48,230 nucleotides of DNA from HGM11368 sp051883415 (GCA_051883415.1 JBJETR010000028.1:1-48230), one strand, 5' to 3'; counted from the first letter of the stretch, positions 8,404-17,608 are shown. Program-made: numbers and translations. Notes: generated by a model not told the origin, from the letters alone.

Positions 8404-9945
8404 CTATTGCAAATTGAGTGTGTTGGCTAGCTTGATAAACAGTTTAGCCGTCGCTTCGGCGTCGTTGTATGCCCTGTGAGCATCGACTAATTCTATATCC
8501 AAAAACTTACACAACGTACCCAATTTGTGATTCTTTAACTTAGGAGTGCTTCCGTATGGATAAGCCTTGCGAGCCATAGTCAAAGTATCTAAAGTTTTGT
8601 TATTAAATTCATAACCGAGAGCTTGACATTCTCGCTTGACAAACAAAAAGTCAAAGCCGTCACCGTTGTGTGCGACAAGATAGCAATCTTTGCAATAATC
8701 CATAAAGTCGCCCAGGCAATCTTCTATGTAAGGCGCTCCTGCCACGTCACTGTCGTATATATTGTTGACCTGACTTGCCGAGGCAGGAATCTTCATCTTA
8801 GGATCTACCAATGTTTCGTAACAGCTAACGATTTCTCCGCCTACGATTTTGACAGCACCTATTTCGATAATCCTATCAGTCCTCACGTCCGTACCCGTAG
8901 TCTCTAAGTCAAAGACAACGACGTCGTTGTTGACAAGCAAAGGACAAATAGGCGTTGACATATCGAATAAATTGAGGCTGGCATGGCTATCGATAGGCTT
9001 GATTGTTGCCTTATTTTTCTTCTTCTCACTATCCTTGCTAGCCTTGATATTTTCGATAATGGCATCAAAATCAATATCGCATAGGTCGGCTTTTTCTACC
9101 CTTAGTATGCGTCCTTTGTTGTAACCGTCCTCTTGTAATTCTCCTTCAACGACAAGGCAATTATCATTTTCTACACAGTCCAAAGCCCCGTGTTTTTTGC
9201 CTCTGGTAAAAGCAATACATTTCATACTTTCCGTCGAATCGTTGAGTGTAAATTTGTAGAAGATATAGCCTCTATTGGATATCATGCGACTAAATTCACT
9301 TACTCTGCCGGCTACACACACGCCTGCTTTGAGGGTGTTGCAACGAGATATATACTTAGGTCTTAAGTCTACTCCGCCGCCCATAATAGGTTTTTTGCCT
9401 GTAACCTCTACCAATCCTCTATCAATAAAAACGTCTTCGTCGGATACCTGTATTTTGGCAATATTTGCACTGTCGATAGGCAAAAACTCTATCCTTATAT
9501 CGGCATTGACGTTGCTGTTAACATAGTCTAATAAGGCTTCTTTTACTCCTGATTTGATGCAATAATCGCATATATAATCGTAAGCGGGTATAATAATCTT
9601 GACTTTAGTGTCATTGATTTCTACCTTGATTTCTTTGTCATCGTATTGACCAATCAAGGCTTTATTTTTTTTGATAAAGTAGTCCTTAACCAGCCTTTTG
9701 ATGATGTCTGCATCTATTGCCGTCTTGACGTATCTGACCTCTATCTCGAGATTTGACGGCAGTAACTGCTTGCAAGCCTGCAATATCTCGGCTTTGGCAT
9801 CGTCGTTCCAAATACTGTTATCAATCTTCCAAGGTATGACAAAGCAAAGCTCCACAGTTGCCCTGCCTTTGTCGACTATGGCTTGGTTGAGCCTCAAAAA
9901 ATCATATTTGTGGTTGGTTAGTTGGTTAAGTTGGTCTATCAACAT
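8404..9945 (-). CDS. PolC-like protein: N-terminal and OB domains plus 3'-5' exonuclease, no polymerase
   Basis: 513 residues at the position normally occupied by polC (after dxr-rseP-ispG, before rimP-nusA). Residues 1 to about 190 resemble the PolC N-terminal region. Residues about 200-290 form an OB-type domain (CVAGRVSEFSRMISNRGYIF). A charged linker follows, then a DEDDh exonuclease from about residue 340 to the end. The exonuclease keeps all catalytic residues: VFDLETTG (ExoI, D and E), LVAHNGDGFDF (ExoII, D) and HRAYNDAEAT (ExoIII, H and D). True PolC is about 1,440 residues, with the exonuclease inserted inside a PHP domain and then the polymerase; here the PHP halves and the polymerase are missing, and only about 50 bases separate its stop from the next gene. 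It is therefore a proofreading or repair exonuclease rather than a replicase. Its partner polymerase cannot be seen. Confidence 0.85.
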   Translation of the reverse strand: MLIDQLNQLTNHKYDFLRLNQAIVDKGRATVELCFVIPWKIDNSIWNDDAKAEILQACKQLLPSNLEIEVRYVKTAIDADIIKRLVKDYFIKKNKALIGQYDDKEIKVEINDTKVKIIIPAYDYICDYCIKSGVKEALLDYVNSNVNADIRIEFLPIDSANIAKIQVSDEDVFIDRGLVEVTGKKPIMGGGVDLRPKYISRCNTLKAGVCVAGRVSEFSRMISNRGYIFYKFTLNDSTESMKCIAFTRGKKHGALDCVENDNCLVVEGELQEDGYNKGRILRVEKADLCDIDFDAIIENIKASKDSEKKKNKATIKPIDSHASLNLFDMSTPICPLLVNNDVVVFDLETTGTDVRTDRIIEIGAVKIVGGEIVSCYETLVDPKMKIPASASQVNNIYDSDVAGAPYIEDCLGDFMDYCKDCYLVAHNGDGFDFLFVKRECQALGYEFNNKTLDTLTMARKAYPYGSTPKLKNHKLGTLCKFLDIELVDAHRAYNDAEATAKLFIKLANTLNLQ

Positions 9946-9980
9946 ATTATCTCTTTTGTTTATCTAATATTAGATTTGTA

Positions 9981-11012
9981 TTATTCAAACTCTTCTATCA
10001 TCTTGGCTAGTCTAGGCAAAATCTGGTCGTTGTCTATACTCTCTATCAGTTCGCCTTTGGCAAACAATGCCGATTTGCCTACACCGCCTGCCACACCGAA
10101 GTCACAACCTTTGGACTCGCCAATGCCGTTGACTACACAACCCATGACGGCGATTTTGACGTTTTTACGAACGTTTTTGCACAATTCTTCTACTTTGCTT
10201 GCTATCTCTTGCACGTTGATATTGGTCCTTGCACAAGTAGGACAAGCAATAACTTCGGCATAAGGTCGGGAGTACTTGTCGCATGCCTTGAGAATTTCTA
10301 TACCTGCCTCAACCTCTTTGACAGGATCATCGGTGAGGGAAACTCTTATTGTATCGCCAATGCCGTCACAAAGTAGACTGCCTATACCTATAGAAGACTT
10401 GATTAGCCCTTTGGTATACGTGCCGGCTTCGGTCACACCGACGTGCAACGGATAATCGCAATGAGAGCGCATAAGCCTATATGCCTGTATCATAGCCGAA
10501 ACGTTGCTAGACTTGGCGGATATAACTATATCGTCAAAATTGCACTCTTCGAGTATTCTTACGTGCTCTAGCGCACTCTCGCACATTGCCTTAGCTAGTG
10601 GCAAATCTTTGTATTTTGCGTCCAGAGAACCGCCGTTGACGCCTATTCGTATAGGGATATTGCGTTCTTTAAGATATTGAGCAAGATATCTGACTTTGGA
10701 CATATCGCCGATGTTGCCCGGATTTATCCTTATCTTAGATACTCCGCTATCGGCTGCGGCTACGGCTAGTCTATAGTCGAAGTGAATGTCGGCTACGATA
10801 GGAATCGAGGTCTGTTCAACGATATGACGACAAGCAAGCGCACTCTCTTTGTCGGGTACCGAAACTCTCACGATATCGCAACCTGCATCTTGCAATCTAG
10901 TTATTTGTGCGACTGTCGCGTCTATATCTTTGGTTTTGGTATTGGTCATCGACTGTACGCTGATTAGTCCACCGCCTATCTCAACGCCGCCAACTTTTAC
11001 TATTTTGGTCAT
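9981..11012 (-). CDS. ispG: 4-hydroxy-3-methylbut-2-enyl diphosphate synthase (IspG/GcpE)
   Basis: Penultimate enzyme of the methylerythritol phosphate pathway; reductively opens the cyclodiphosphate MEcPP to HMBPP using a 4Fe-4S cluster. 343 residues. The TIM-barrel part contains QSMTNT and VADIHFDYRLA. The cluster ligands are visible in IACPTCARTNI (two cysteines) and MGCVVNGIGES (third cysteine, with the conserved glutamate). It begins three bases after the rseP stop. With dxr in the same cluster, the organism makes isoprenoids by the non-mevalonate route. Confidence 0.97.
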   Translation of the reverse strand: MTKIVKVGGVEIGGGLISVQSMTNTKTKDIDATVAQITRLQDAGCDIVRVSVPDKESALACRHIVEQTSIPIVADIHFDYRLAVAAADSGVSKIRINPGNIGDMSKVRYLAQYLKERNIPIRIGVNGGSLDAKYKDLPLAKAMCESALEHVRILEECNFDDIVISAKSSNVSAMIQAYRLMRSHCDYPLHVGVTEAGTYTKGLIKSSIGIGSLLCDGIGDTIRVSLTDDPVKEVEAGIEILKACDKYSRPYAEVIACPTCARTNINVQEIASKVEELCKNVRKNVKIAVMGCVVNGIGESKGCDFGVAGGVGKSALFAKGELIESIDNDQILPRLAKMIEEFE

Positions 11013-11014
11013 AT

Positions 11015-12115
11015 TTACCCCACAAAATGTAATATATCAAGCAGTATGGTCAGTGCAAACAATAGCAACAACCCTACCGTGTGTATAATTCCTTCAACCT
11101 TACGGTTGACGGGTTTTCCCCTAACTAGCTCTATTAGAGTAAAGACTATCCTCGAGCCGTCAAGAGCAGGCAAAGGCAATATATTCATAAAGGCTAGCGA
11201 TATCGAAAATACGCCCAAGCCGTATATAATAGCAAAAAATCCACTCTGCGTTAGCATAGCAAGCACCGATATTGCGGTGAAGGTACCGCCTAGCGTTTCG
11301 CCTACCTTTGCACTACCCGTAAATATACTGCCAATAGACTTTAGACTGACAACTATTATATCTTTGCCAAAGACAAAACTGTGCCCTATAGACTCAAAAA
11401 AGCTAAGTTTCTTTAGGCTAATCTCAGTGCCACTCAAATCTATACCTATTCCGTAGTACGAAGCGTCCTTGACGCTGCCGTCATCGGCTGTTTCCCTTCT
11501 GTCAACCATGCCCTTAGTGACGTTGAGGTCAACGAGCTTTCCGTCTCTTTCTACGGTGACAACGAGTTGATCCTTGTCCGCAAGCAGCGAATTAAAGTTG
11601 TTGCCCAAAGAAGCGTATGCCTTTTGTCCGTCTATCTCGACTATGACGTCACCACTCTCGAACTGTTGCACTATCGCATTATCTTTGAAGTCGTACGTCT
11701 TGTCTACGACTCTGAAGACTTCGCCGTATCCCATAAAGAAAATACTTAGGAATATTATTGCGAAAATATAGTTGAATAGTACTCCGCTAGCGAGTACGAT
11801 TATGCGTTGCCAAGGCGGTTTAGAATTAAAGTCTCCTTCTTGCACGGCTTCTTGGTCTTCTCCCGCAAAGGCACAAAAGCCACCCAAAGGAAAGGCTCTG
11901 ACAGAAAATACTTCTCCGGTATTTTTGTTGGTTTTGGATATGATTTTTGGTCCGAAACCTATCGAAAATTCATTGATTTTGAACTTAAATATTTTGCCTG
12001 CCGTATAGTGTCCCAATTCGTGAACAAGTACCATAAACAGCAAGCAAGCAATTGCACCCAACAAATATCCCGCTTTTTGCATTATTTGAGCAAAACTCAC
12101 CGCCAAAAGACTCAT
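11015..12115 (-). CDS. rseP: Site-2 intramembrane metalloprotease RseP/RasP
   Basis: Cuts transmembrane substrates such as anti-sigma factors and leftover signal peptides. 366 residues. The zinc motif HELGH lies in the first membrane helix (about residues 33-37), and the second metal site MNILPLPALDGSRI near residue 310 supplies the aspartate of the LDG motif. A single PDZ domain lies between (about 130-210). Three to four hydrophobic membrane segments are visible. The ATG overlaps the dxr stop by four bases. The order cdsA-dxr-rseP is conserved in Bacillota. Confidence 0.96.
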   Translation of the reverse strand: MSLLAVSFAQIMQKAGYLLGAIACLLFMVLVHELGHYTAGKIFKFKINEFSIGFGPKIISKTNKNTGEVFSVRAFPLGGFCAFAGEDQEAVQEGDFNSKPPWQRIIVLASGVLFNYIFAIIFLSIFFMGYGEVFRVVDKTYDFKDNAIVQQFESGDVIVEIDGQKAYASLGNNFNSLLADKDQLVVTVERDGKLVDLNVTKGMVDRRETADDGSVKDASYYGIGIDLSGTEISLKKLSFFESIGHSFVFGKDIIVVSLKSIGSIFTGSAKVGETLGGTFTAISVLAMLTQSGFFAIIYGLGVFSISLAFMNILPLPALDGSRIVFTLIELVRGKPVNRKVEGIIHTVGLLLLFALTILLDILHFVG

Positions 12116-13263
12116 AATCTCTCCTTCAACAGCTCATAGGCGAACTTTCTAGCCATATCGTCGCAACGATATACGTCGTCGATGCTTGCAATAGCCTTGT
12201 TGCTACCCAAGCTGTCTATAGCCTGCTCAATATAATATGAAAAATCATAGAATTTTATTTGATTATTGAGATAAAAAGGTACAAGCACCTCGTTGACCGC
12301 GTTGAAAATTATCGGATAGACGCCACCCTTTCGTGCGCACCGCATAGCAATGGCAAGACATGGAAAACGCTCCAAATCAGGCGAAGAAAAAGTGAGGTTC
12401 AACCCGTCTAATTGTAGTGGAGAAAAGTCCACGGTACCTCGCTCGGGATATAACAAAGCTAACGTTATAGGCAACTTCATGTCAGGATAACTCAACTGCG
12501 CCGAAATGCTGCCGTCGTCAAAACGCACCATACTGTGCACAATGCTCTTAGGATGAATATATACGGCAATATCTTGGGCATCAACACCGAAAAGGTGCTT
12601 TGCTTCGATGATTTCCAGCCCCTTGTTGACTAGAGTCGCACTGTCAATAGTCACCTTGCTACCCATATTCCAGGTAGGGTGCTTGAGTGCGTCGCACGCC
12701 TTGGCGCAAGCAATTTGCTCCTTGGTCATATCTCTAAAGGCACCACCGCTTGCCGTAAGAATAATTTGTTTGACTTTTTTGTCTAGTTCGAAGCCCTTAC
12801 ATTGCCAAATAGCGCTATGTTCGCTATCTACGGGCAATATTTTTACTCCCTTTTGTTTGGCAAGAGGCATAACTATATCACCGCCCGCAACTAGCGTTTC
12901 TTTGTTGGCAAGAGCTACGTCGTTGCCCGCATTGATTGCGTTGATAGTCGGCTCCAGACCGCGAATGCCCACCAAAGCGTTGAGTACGACGTCGCATTCG
13001 ACGGTAGATAATGTGTTGACGCCTTCGTCACCGACCCAAACTTTCACGCCGATTTTTGACGACAATTCATGTGCTTTTTGCTCGTCTCCAACTGCTATGA
13101 AACGTGGTTGAAACTCGTCAATTTGCTTGGCTAGCATCTCAATATCGGTATTGCAACACAGCCCGACTACCGAAAGTTTGTCGGGATATTGCCTAACGAC
13201 TTCTAAGGCTTGCGTACCGATAGAACCCGTACTACCCAATATCACTACTCTTTTTTTTGCCAT
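12112..13263 (-). CDS. dxr: 1-deoxy-D-xylulose 5-phosphate reductoisomerase
   Basis: Converts DXP to MEP, the first committed step of the non-mevalonate pathway, using NADPH and a divalent metal. 383 residues from the ATG at 13263. The NADPH-binding GSTGSIGTQAL is at residues 9-19. Further family motifs are ALANKETLVAGG, LPVDSEHSAIWQC (metal and substrate ligands), TASGGAFRD and HPTWNMGSKVTIDSATL. A longer reading to 13305 would start with TTG and adds nothing conserved. The chosen ATG has no good ribosome binding site (GTATGGTT precedes it). A TATAAT at 13297-13302 might be a weak -10 box. Confidence 0.95.
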   Translation of the reverse strand: MAKKRVVILGSTGSIGTQALEVVRQYPDKLSVVGLCCNTDIEMLAKQIDEFQPRFIAVGDEQKAHELSSKIGVKVWVGDEGVNTLSTVECDVVLNALVGIRGLEPTINAINAGNDVALANKETLVAGGDIVMPLAKQKGVKILPVDSEHSAIWQCKGFELDKKVKQIILTASGGAFRDMTKEQIACAKACDALKHPTWNMGSKVTIDSATLVNKGLEIIEAKHLFGVDAQDIAVYIHPKSIVHSMVRFDDGSISAQLSYPDMKLPITLALLYPERGTVDFSPLQLDGLNLTFSSPDLERFPCLAIAMRCARKGGVYPIIFNAVNEVLVPFYLNNQIKFYDFSYYIEQAIDSLGSNKAIASIDDVYRCDDMARKFAYELLKERL

Positions 13264-13355
13264 AAGCCAACCATACTTAGATATGACTTCGCAACGATTA
13301 TACAATTGAGTTACAAAATATCGTTACGAAATCATTAAAAATTTTAGCAAAATCG

Positions 13356-14210
13356 TCATCTAGAAATGAGCGAGATTGTTATGTATACGATAGGTAGCAT
13401 AAACAATATGCTGTCTAATCTATCCATCATTCCGCCGTGTCCCGGGAATATCTTGCCGAAGTCTTTGATTCCTGCTTTGCGTTTGATAGAGCTTGCACCC
13501 AAATCACCCAGCTCGCAAATAACTCCGCCGACAAGTCCGATGACGGCATAAATTATGCCCGATTTGACCAGACTATCCGTCAAAGCAAGCATACCTACGT
13601 TTTTGAACGCCGACATACAATGAGTATAGTCAAACAATACGAAAACTAACATTGCGCCTAGAATTCCGCCCAAAACACCGCCTATTGCTCCCGAAATAGT
13701 CTTTTTCGGACTTATCGTAGGGCAAAGTTTAGGTCCTTTGAAGGTTATTCCGACAAAATATGCCATAGTGTCGGTCAAAATAGGTACAAGCAACGTCAGC
13801 ATTATTGCCAACATTCCGTATTGCGAGTGATTGAGCACGAAGAATGGTGCAAATAGCAATACGGGATAGACGATAATGCCCATGGTTGCAAACAAATCTT
13901 TGAGCTCGAGTCTCTTAGAAAAGGTAAAATAAACTATGGCAATCATAACCGCCAATAGTGTCGATGCAATGATGCCCTTTTCGCCCAAAAAATACGTTGC
14001 GGGATATATAGTTGCCGCCGAAAAAAACAAGGCAAGACCTACGGGACTGTAACCGGCTTGTTTCAAAGCGTTATACATCTCGTAGACACCCAATACGCAC
14101 ACCAGCACACCTACAAGGTCGGCAAATGCAACTTCTATCTGCCTGAGACCAAGCAAAGTGCCAAGCACTATACCCAACAATACTACCGCAGTGGCTATTC
14201 TCTTCCACAT
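13356..14210 (-). CDS. cdsA: Phosphatidate cytidylyltransferase (CDP-diglyceride synthase)
   Basis: Makes CDP-diacylglycerol from phosphatidate and CTP, the branch point of phospholipid synthesis, in the cytoplasmic membrane. 284 residues with about eight hydrophobic segments. The C-terminal family signature is intact: CELGDLGASSIKRKAGIKD followed by FGKIFPGHGGMMDRLDS, including the SxKR and HGGxxDRxD elements. It starts one base after the uppS stop and is followed by a 92-base gap to dxr. Confidence 0.96.
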   Translation of the reverse strand: MWKRIATAVVLLGIVLGTLLGLRQIEVAFADLVGVLVCVLGVYEMYNALKQAGYSPVGLALFFSAATIYPATYFLGEKGIIASTLLAVMIAIVYFTFSKRLELKDLFATMGIIVYPVLLFAPFFVLNHSQYGMLAIMLTLLVPILTDTMAYFVGITFKGPKLCPTISPKKTISGAIGGVLGGILGAMLVFVLFDYTHCMSAFKNVGMLALTDSLVKSGIIYAVIGLVGGVICELGDLGASSIKRKAGIKDFGKIFPGHGGMMDRLDSILFMLPIVYITISLISR

Positions 14211-14211
14211 A

Positions 14212-14916
14212 TCAAGTCAACCTCGCTATCTTGCCAAAACGCCTATCTCTCTTGGCGTATTCAGCTAATATTTCTTCTAAAGTGCTACGGTCAAAATCAG
14301 GCCAATATTTGTCCAAAAAAATTAGTTCGCTGTATGCGCATTGCCATATCAAAAAGTTGCTTAGCCTCTTTTCACCCCCGCTTCTGACGATTACGTCGGG
14401 GTTAGGAATGCCGTAAGTATACATACAGTCGCTCATACTCTCAACGTCGATATGGGTTATGCCCGACTGTATAATATTGTTGACTGCGTTGACTATCTCT
14501 TGTCTACCGCCGTAATTTATTGCAACACTGACGCACATTCCGTCGTTGTTTTTGGACGTAGCGACAATTTTTTCTAAAGCTACTCGAGTGGGCTGTGGTA
14601 GTTGAGTCACGTCGCCCAAAACGCGAATTCTATAGCCCTTGTCGCTATATTCTTGCAATTCACCCTCGGCAAACTTCTTGATTAGCGCAAAGAGCTCGTC
14701 AATTTCTTCTTGAGGTCTAGCCCAATTTTCGGTAGAAAATGCATAAAAAGTAACGTAACGAATGCCCATTGCATCACATTCGGTAATCATTCTTTTCATA
14801 GCCTTGACGCCTTCCCTATGTCCCATTTTGCGAGGAAGCAGTCTTTCTTTTGCCCACCTACCGTTGCCGTCCATGATGAAGGCTACGTGAGTAGGAATCT
14901 TTTTGTTTTCAGCCAT
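14212..14916 (-). CDS. uppS: Undecaprenyl diphosphate synthase (cis-prenyltransferase)
   Basis: Condenses isopentenyl diphosphates onto farnesyl diphosphate to make the C55 carrier used by MraY in this same window. 234 residues. Conserved regions are all present: FIMDGNGRWAK with the catalytic aspartate near residue 16, FYAFSTENWARP, INYGGRQEI, and RSGGEKRLSNFLIWQCAYSE near residue 178, which carries the arginine-glycine-glutamate substrate and magnesium motif. ATAGGGAG precedes the ATG. It links dxr and ispG (precursors) to the cell-wall genes at the other end of the window. Confidence 0.97.
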   Translation of the reverse strand: MAENKKIPTHVAFIMDGNGRWAKERLLPRKMGHREGVKAMKRMITECDAMGIRYVTFYAFSTENWARPQEEIDELFALIKKFAEGELQEYSDKGYRIRVLGDVTQLPQPTRVALEKIVATSKNNDGMCVSVAINYGGRQEIVNAVNNIIQSGITHIDVESMSDCMYTYGIPNPDVIVRSGGEKRLSNFLIWQCAYSELIFLDKYWPDFDRSTLEEILAEYAKRDRRFGKIARLT

Positions 14917-15011
14917 AGATACTCCCTATCAATCGTTTAGCACGCTAAAAGATAGTAAAATAAAAACAAATTTAATTGCTTTGTCACAACGTCGATTAGT
15001 CTTATGACCAA

Positions 15012-15587
15012 TCAAACGCTCATTACTTCTTGCTCTTTTTCTTTGGTAAGTTTATCTACTAGGTCAATCTTTTCGGCAAGTTGTTTGTCTACGTCCTTTT
15101 CATACGTAGTTACTTCGTCCTCCGAGATAATATTGTCCTTTTTGAGCTTCTTGATGCCGTCATTGATGTCGCGGCGTGCGTTACGCATCTGAACCTTGAT
15201 ATTCTCGGCTGTAGCTTTGATTTGCTTAACAAGGTCTTTTCTTCTTTCTTGAGTGAGCTCAGGGAAAATCAAACGAATATTTTTGCCGTCGTTGTTAGGC
15301 GTCATACCGAGATTAGCGGCTATCAATGCCTTTTCTACGTCTTTGAGAATACTCATATCCCATACGCTTATCATCAATACTCTTGCCTCGGGTATGGTGA
15401 TATTGCCCACTTGTTTGAGCGGCGTAGGTGTGCCGTAATAGTCGACGGTTACCTTATCAAGAACGTGAGCGTTGGCTCTACCTGCTTTGAGAGTCATAAA
15501 CTCATGTTTGAGACTATCAATGCTCTTGTTAAGTCTTGTATCGTAATCGTCAAACAATTCTAATACTTCAATACTTTCGTAACTCAT
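15012..15587 (-). CDS. frr: Ribosome recycling factor
   Basis: Splits post-termination ribosomes together with EF-G. 191 residues, a few longer than the typical 185. The family core KSIDSLKHEFMTLKAGRANA, DKVTVDYYGTPTPLKQVG and EERRKDLVKQIK-type segments are recognisable (here LTQERRKDLVKQIKA). The start is set by AAGGAG seven bases before the ATG. A promoter at 15617-15645 starts the frr-uppS-cdsA-dxr-rseP-ispG transcript. Confidence 0.97.
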   Translation of the reverse strand: MSYESIEVLELFDDYDTRLNKSIDSLKHEFMTLKAGRANAHVLDKVTVDYYGTPTPLKQVGNITIPEARVLMISVWDMSILKDVEKALIAANLGMTPNNDGKNIRLIFPELTQERRKDLVKQIKATAENIKVQMRNARRDINDGIKKLKKDNIISEDEVTTYEKDVDKQLAEKIDLVDKLTKEKEQEVMSV

Positions 15588-15616
15588 AAAATACTCCTTA
15601 AATAATTATATATAGT

Positions 15617-15645
15617 ATTATACCAAATATAATTGCATTTTACAA
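15617..15645 (-). promoter_or_regulatory. SigA-type promoter upstream of frr
   Basis: Minus strand: TTGTAA (15640-15645), a 17-bp spacer and a perfect TATAAT (15617-15622), with about 20 bases of leader before frr. The -35 matches consensus at four of six positions. Confidence 0.65.
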
Positions 15646-15852
15646 TATTATTTGCTCAAATATTTTACCGACAAGTCTATCGATAACAAACATAGTAGCA
15701 AAATATATCGTCGATACCATATCGACAAATCGTGTTAAGGTAACTGTTACACGAATGTCGCTAAAGCACACTTTTCAACAATTGATAACGAATAATTATA
15801 TATTTGACAAAATTATTATATTTTAGCCGATAATTTATAATAATTTTAGCAA

Positions 15853-15886
15853 ATTGACCTTCAAAAAATAAATTTTGAAGGTCAAT
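15853..15886 (-). terminator. Candidate terminator hairpin downstream of pyrH
   Basis: A perfect 14-bp inverted repeat (ATTGACCTTCAAAA / TTTTGAAGGTCAAT) with a six-base loop lies 55 bases past the pyrH stop. On the minus strand the stem is followed by only a short T-rich stretch, so termination may be inefficient. It could also be a protein-binding palindrome. Confidence 0.5.
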
Positions 15887-15941
15887 CCTATGATAAATAA
15901 TTAGCAGATAATCTAGTAGTATCAATCAAATATGCAAGACA

Positions 15942-16637
15942 TTATTTGATGATTGTACCAATCTTTTCTCCAGCTATAGCCTTAACTATGCTATCTTGCT
16001 CGTTGAGCGCAAATACGATAATAGGAATATTATTCTCCATACAAAGCGATATTGCCGTGGTATCCATAGCTTGCAAGCCTTTTTTGATTACGTCAATATA
16101 AGCGATTTCGTCCAACTTCTTAGCGTCAGGATTCTTTCTAGGATCGCTATCGTACACGCCGTCGATATTCTTGGCGCACAATAGCACGTCGGCATTGACT
16201 TCGGCTGCTCTTAATGCAGCGCCCGTATCCGTACTGAAGAACGGATTGCCCGTGCCACAAGCAAAGATAACTACTCTGCCTTTTTCGAAGTGCCTTAGTG
16301 CCTTACGAAGAATATATGGCTCTGCCACTCTGGTAATAGTCAATGCAGTTTGTACCCTCGTAGGAATTCCCGCCGCTTCCAAAGCGTCTTGCATGGCAAG
16401 AGAGTTCATAACGGTAGCAAGCATACCCATATGGTCGGCAGCCGATCTATCCATAGTTGGTGCTTGACGACCTCTCCAGAAGTTGCCTCCGCCGATAATA
16501 AGTCCTACTTCGATACCCATTTCGGTAACCTTTTTGATTTGGCTTACAACGTATTCTACTACGCTTTGGTCAATCCCAAAACCCTTTTCTCCAGCCAAAG
16601 CTTCTCCACTTAGCTTGATTATAGCTCTCTTGTACAT
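15942..16637 (-). CDS. pyrH: UMP kinase
   Basis: Phosphorylates UMP to UDP in pyrimidine nucleotide synthesis; a hexameric amino-acid-kinase-fold enzyme. 231 residues. Visible motifs are IKLSGEALAG near residue 7, GLIIGGGNFWRG near residue 45, the RSAADHMGMLATVMN segment and the GTGNPFFSTDTGAALRA nucleotide-binding loop. AAGGAG precedes the ATG. It follows tsf after a terminator hairpin, and I see no clear promoter of its own, so it may depend on read-through. Confidence 0.97.
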   Translation of the reverse strand: MYKRAIIKLSGEALAGEKGFGIDQSVVEYVVSQIKKVTEMGIEVGLIIGGGNFWRGRQAPTMDRSAADHMGMLATVMNSLAMQDALEAAGIPTRVQTALTITRVAEPYILRKALRHFEKGRVVIFACGTGNPFFSTDTGAALRAAEVNADVLLCAKNIDGVYDSDPRKNPDAKKLDEIAYIDVIKKGLQAMDTTAISLCMENNIPIIVFALNEQDSIVKAIAGEKIGTIIK

Positions 16638-16665
16638 AAAATTCTCCTTATACCCTTAATTTGTC

Positions 16666-16695
16666 ATAAAAAAGGGAAACAAAATCGTTTCCCTT
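16666..16695 (-). terminator. Intrinsic terminator after tsf
   Basis: Stem AAGGGAAAC / GTTTCCCTT at 16672-16695 with a six-base loop, followed on the minus strand by a run of T (complement of the A-run at 16666-16673). It directly follows the tsf stop. Confidence 0.85.
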
Positions 16696-16703
16696 AACAA
16701 GTA

Positions 16704-17594
16704 TTAGTTGTTAGCTTTTGCTTTTGCTATTTGCTCTTCTACTTCGTTGGCAAGATTTTCTTCTTTCTTCTCAAGTCCTTCGCCCATTACGAAACGGGTA
16801 AACTTGATAACTTGCACGTCACCGGCATTCTTGAGCACTTGCTTAACTGCAACTGCAGGATCTTTGACGAAAGGTTGTTCTACCAAGCAAATCTCTTTGA
16901 AGAACTTGTTGATACGTCCTTCAACCATCTTCTCAATAACTTGAGGAGGCTTGTTAGCATTCTTCTCATCGTTGAGTGCGGTAGCCTTTTGAATTTCTCT
17001 TTCTTTTTCTACTTCTGCTTGAGGAACGTCTGCAACGCCTACGTAAAGTGGGCTTGCGGCTGCGATTTGAAGTGCGATATCGTGGGTGAGTTCATCGGAA
17101 GCATTGGCACTAGTCTCAACGGCAACGCCGATTTTGCCGCCCATATGAATATAGGTATCAACCTTGCTGTCACCGCTTACAACGTATTTTGCAAATCTTC
17201 TGATATCGATCTTTTCACCGATTTTGGCGATAGTCTCTGCAAGAAGGTCAGCCATAGCGGTCTTAACTTGTTCTACGTCAGCCACGTCGTTGTTAGCGAT
17301 ATATTTAGCAACTTCTACTACAAAATCCTTGTATTGAGCTCCGCGTGCTACGAAGTCGGACTCGCAGTTTACTTCCAAAAGCACTGCAACGTTGCCTTGA
17401 GTGTAAGCTTCAACGATACCTTGCGAAGCGATTTTGCCTGCTCTCTTTACGCTGGTAGCCATTCCTTTTTCTCTGAGGATTTCTACAGCCTTTTCCATAT
17501 CTCCGTCAGCTTCGGTAAGAGCTTTTTTGCAATCCATCATACCTACGCCGGTCTTAGCACGGAGGTCCATTACGTCTTTGTTTGTAAATGCCAT
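16704..17594 (-). CDS. tsf: Elongation factor Ts
   Basis: Guanine-nucleotide exchange factor for EF-Tu. 296 residues. It opens with the UBA-like domain (DVMDLRAKTGVGMMDCKKAL). The EF-Ts signature LLEVNCESDFVARG lies near residue 74, and a duplicated core and C-terminal module follow. AAGGAG precedes the ATG. It is cotranscribed with rpsB 14 bases upstream and terminated at 16666-16695. Confidence 0.97.
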   Translation of the reverse strand: MAFTNKDVMDLRAKTGVGMMDCKKALTEADGDMEKAVEILREKGMATSVKRAGKIASQGIVEAYTQGNVAVLLEVNCESDFVARGAQYKDFVVEVAKYIANNDVADVEQVKTAMADLLAETIAKIGEKIDIRRFAKYVVSGDSKVDTYIHMGGKIGVAVETSANASDELTHDIALQIAAASPLYVGVADVPQAEVEKEREIQKATALNDEKNANKPPQVIEKMVEGRINKFFKEICLVEQPFVKDPAVAVKQVLKNAGDVQVIKFTRFVMGEGLEKKEENLANEVEEQIAKAKANN

Positions 17595-17608
17595 ATTATT
17601 TCTCCTTA

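Larger units (their letters stand above)
15588..15941. other. 353-base AT-rich gap between pyrH and frr
   Basis: No ORF with a ribosome binding site was found on either strand. It holds the frr promoter (15617-15645), a 7-bp inverted repeat GTCGATA/TATCGAC at 15710-15726 amid several TCGAT words, and a 14-bp perfect inverted repeat at 15853-15886. The rest is simple AT-rich sequence. Confidence 0.6.

Noticed and set aside
13263..13305. Extended N-terminus of Dxr
   Set aside because: The extra 14 residues start with TTG, lack a ribosome binding site and precede the normal MAKKRVVILGSTG start of the family.
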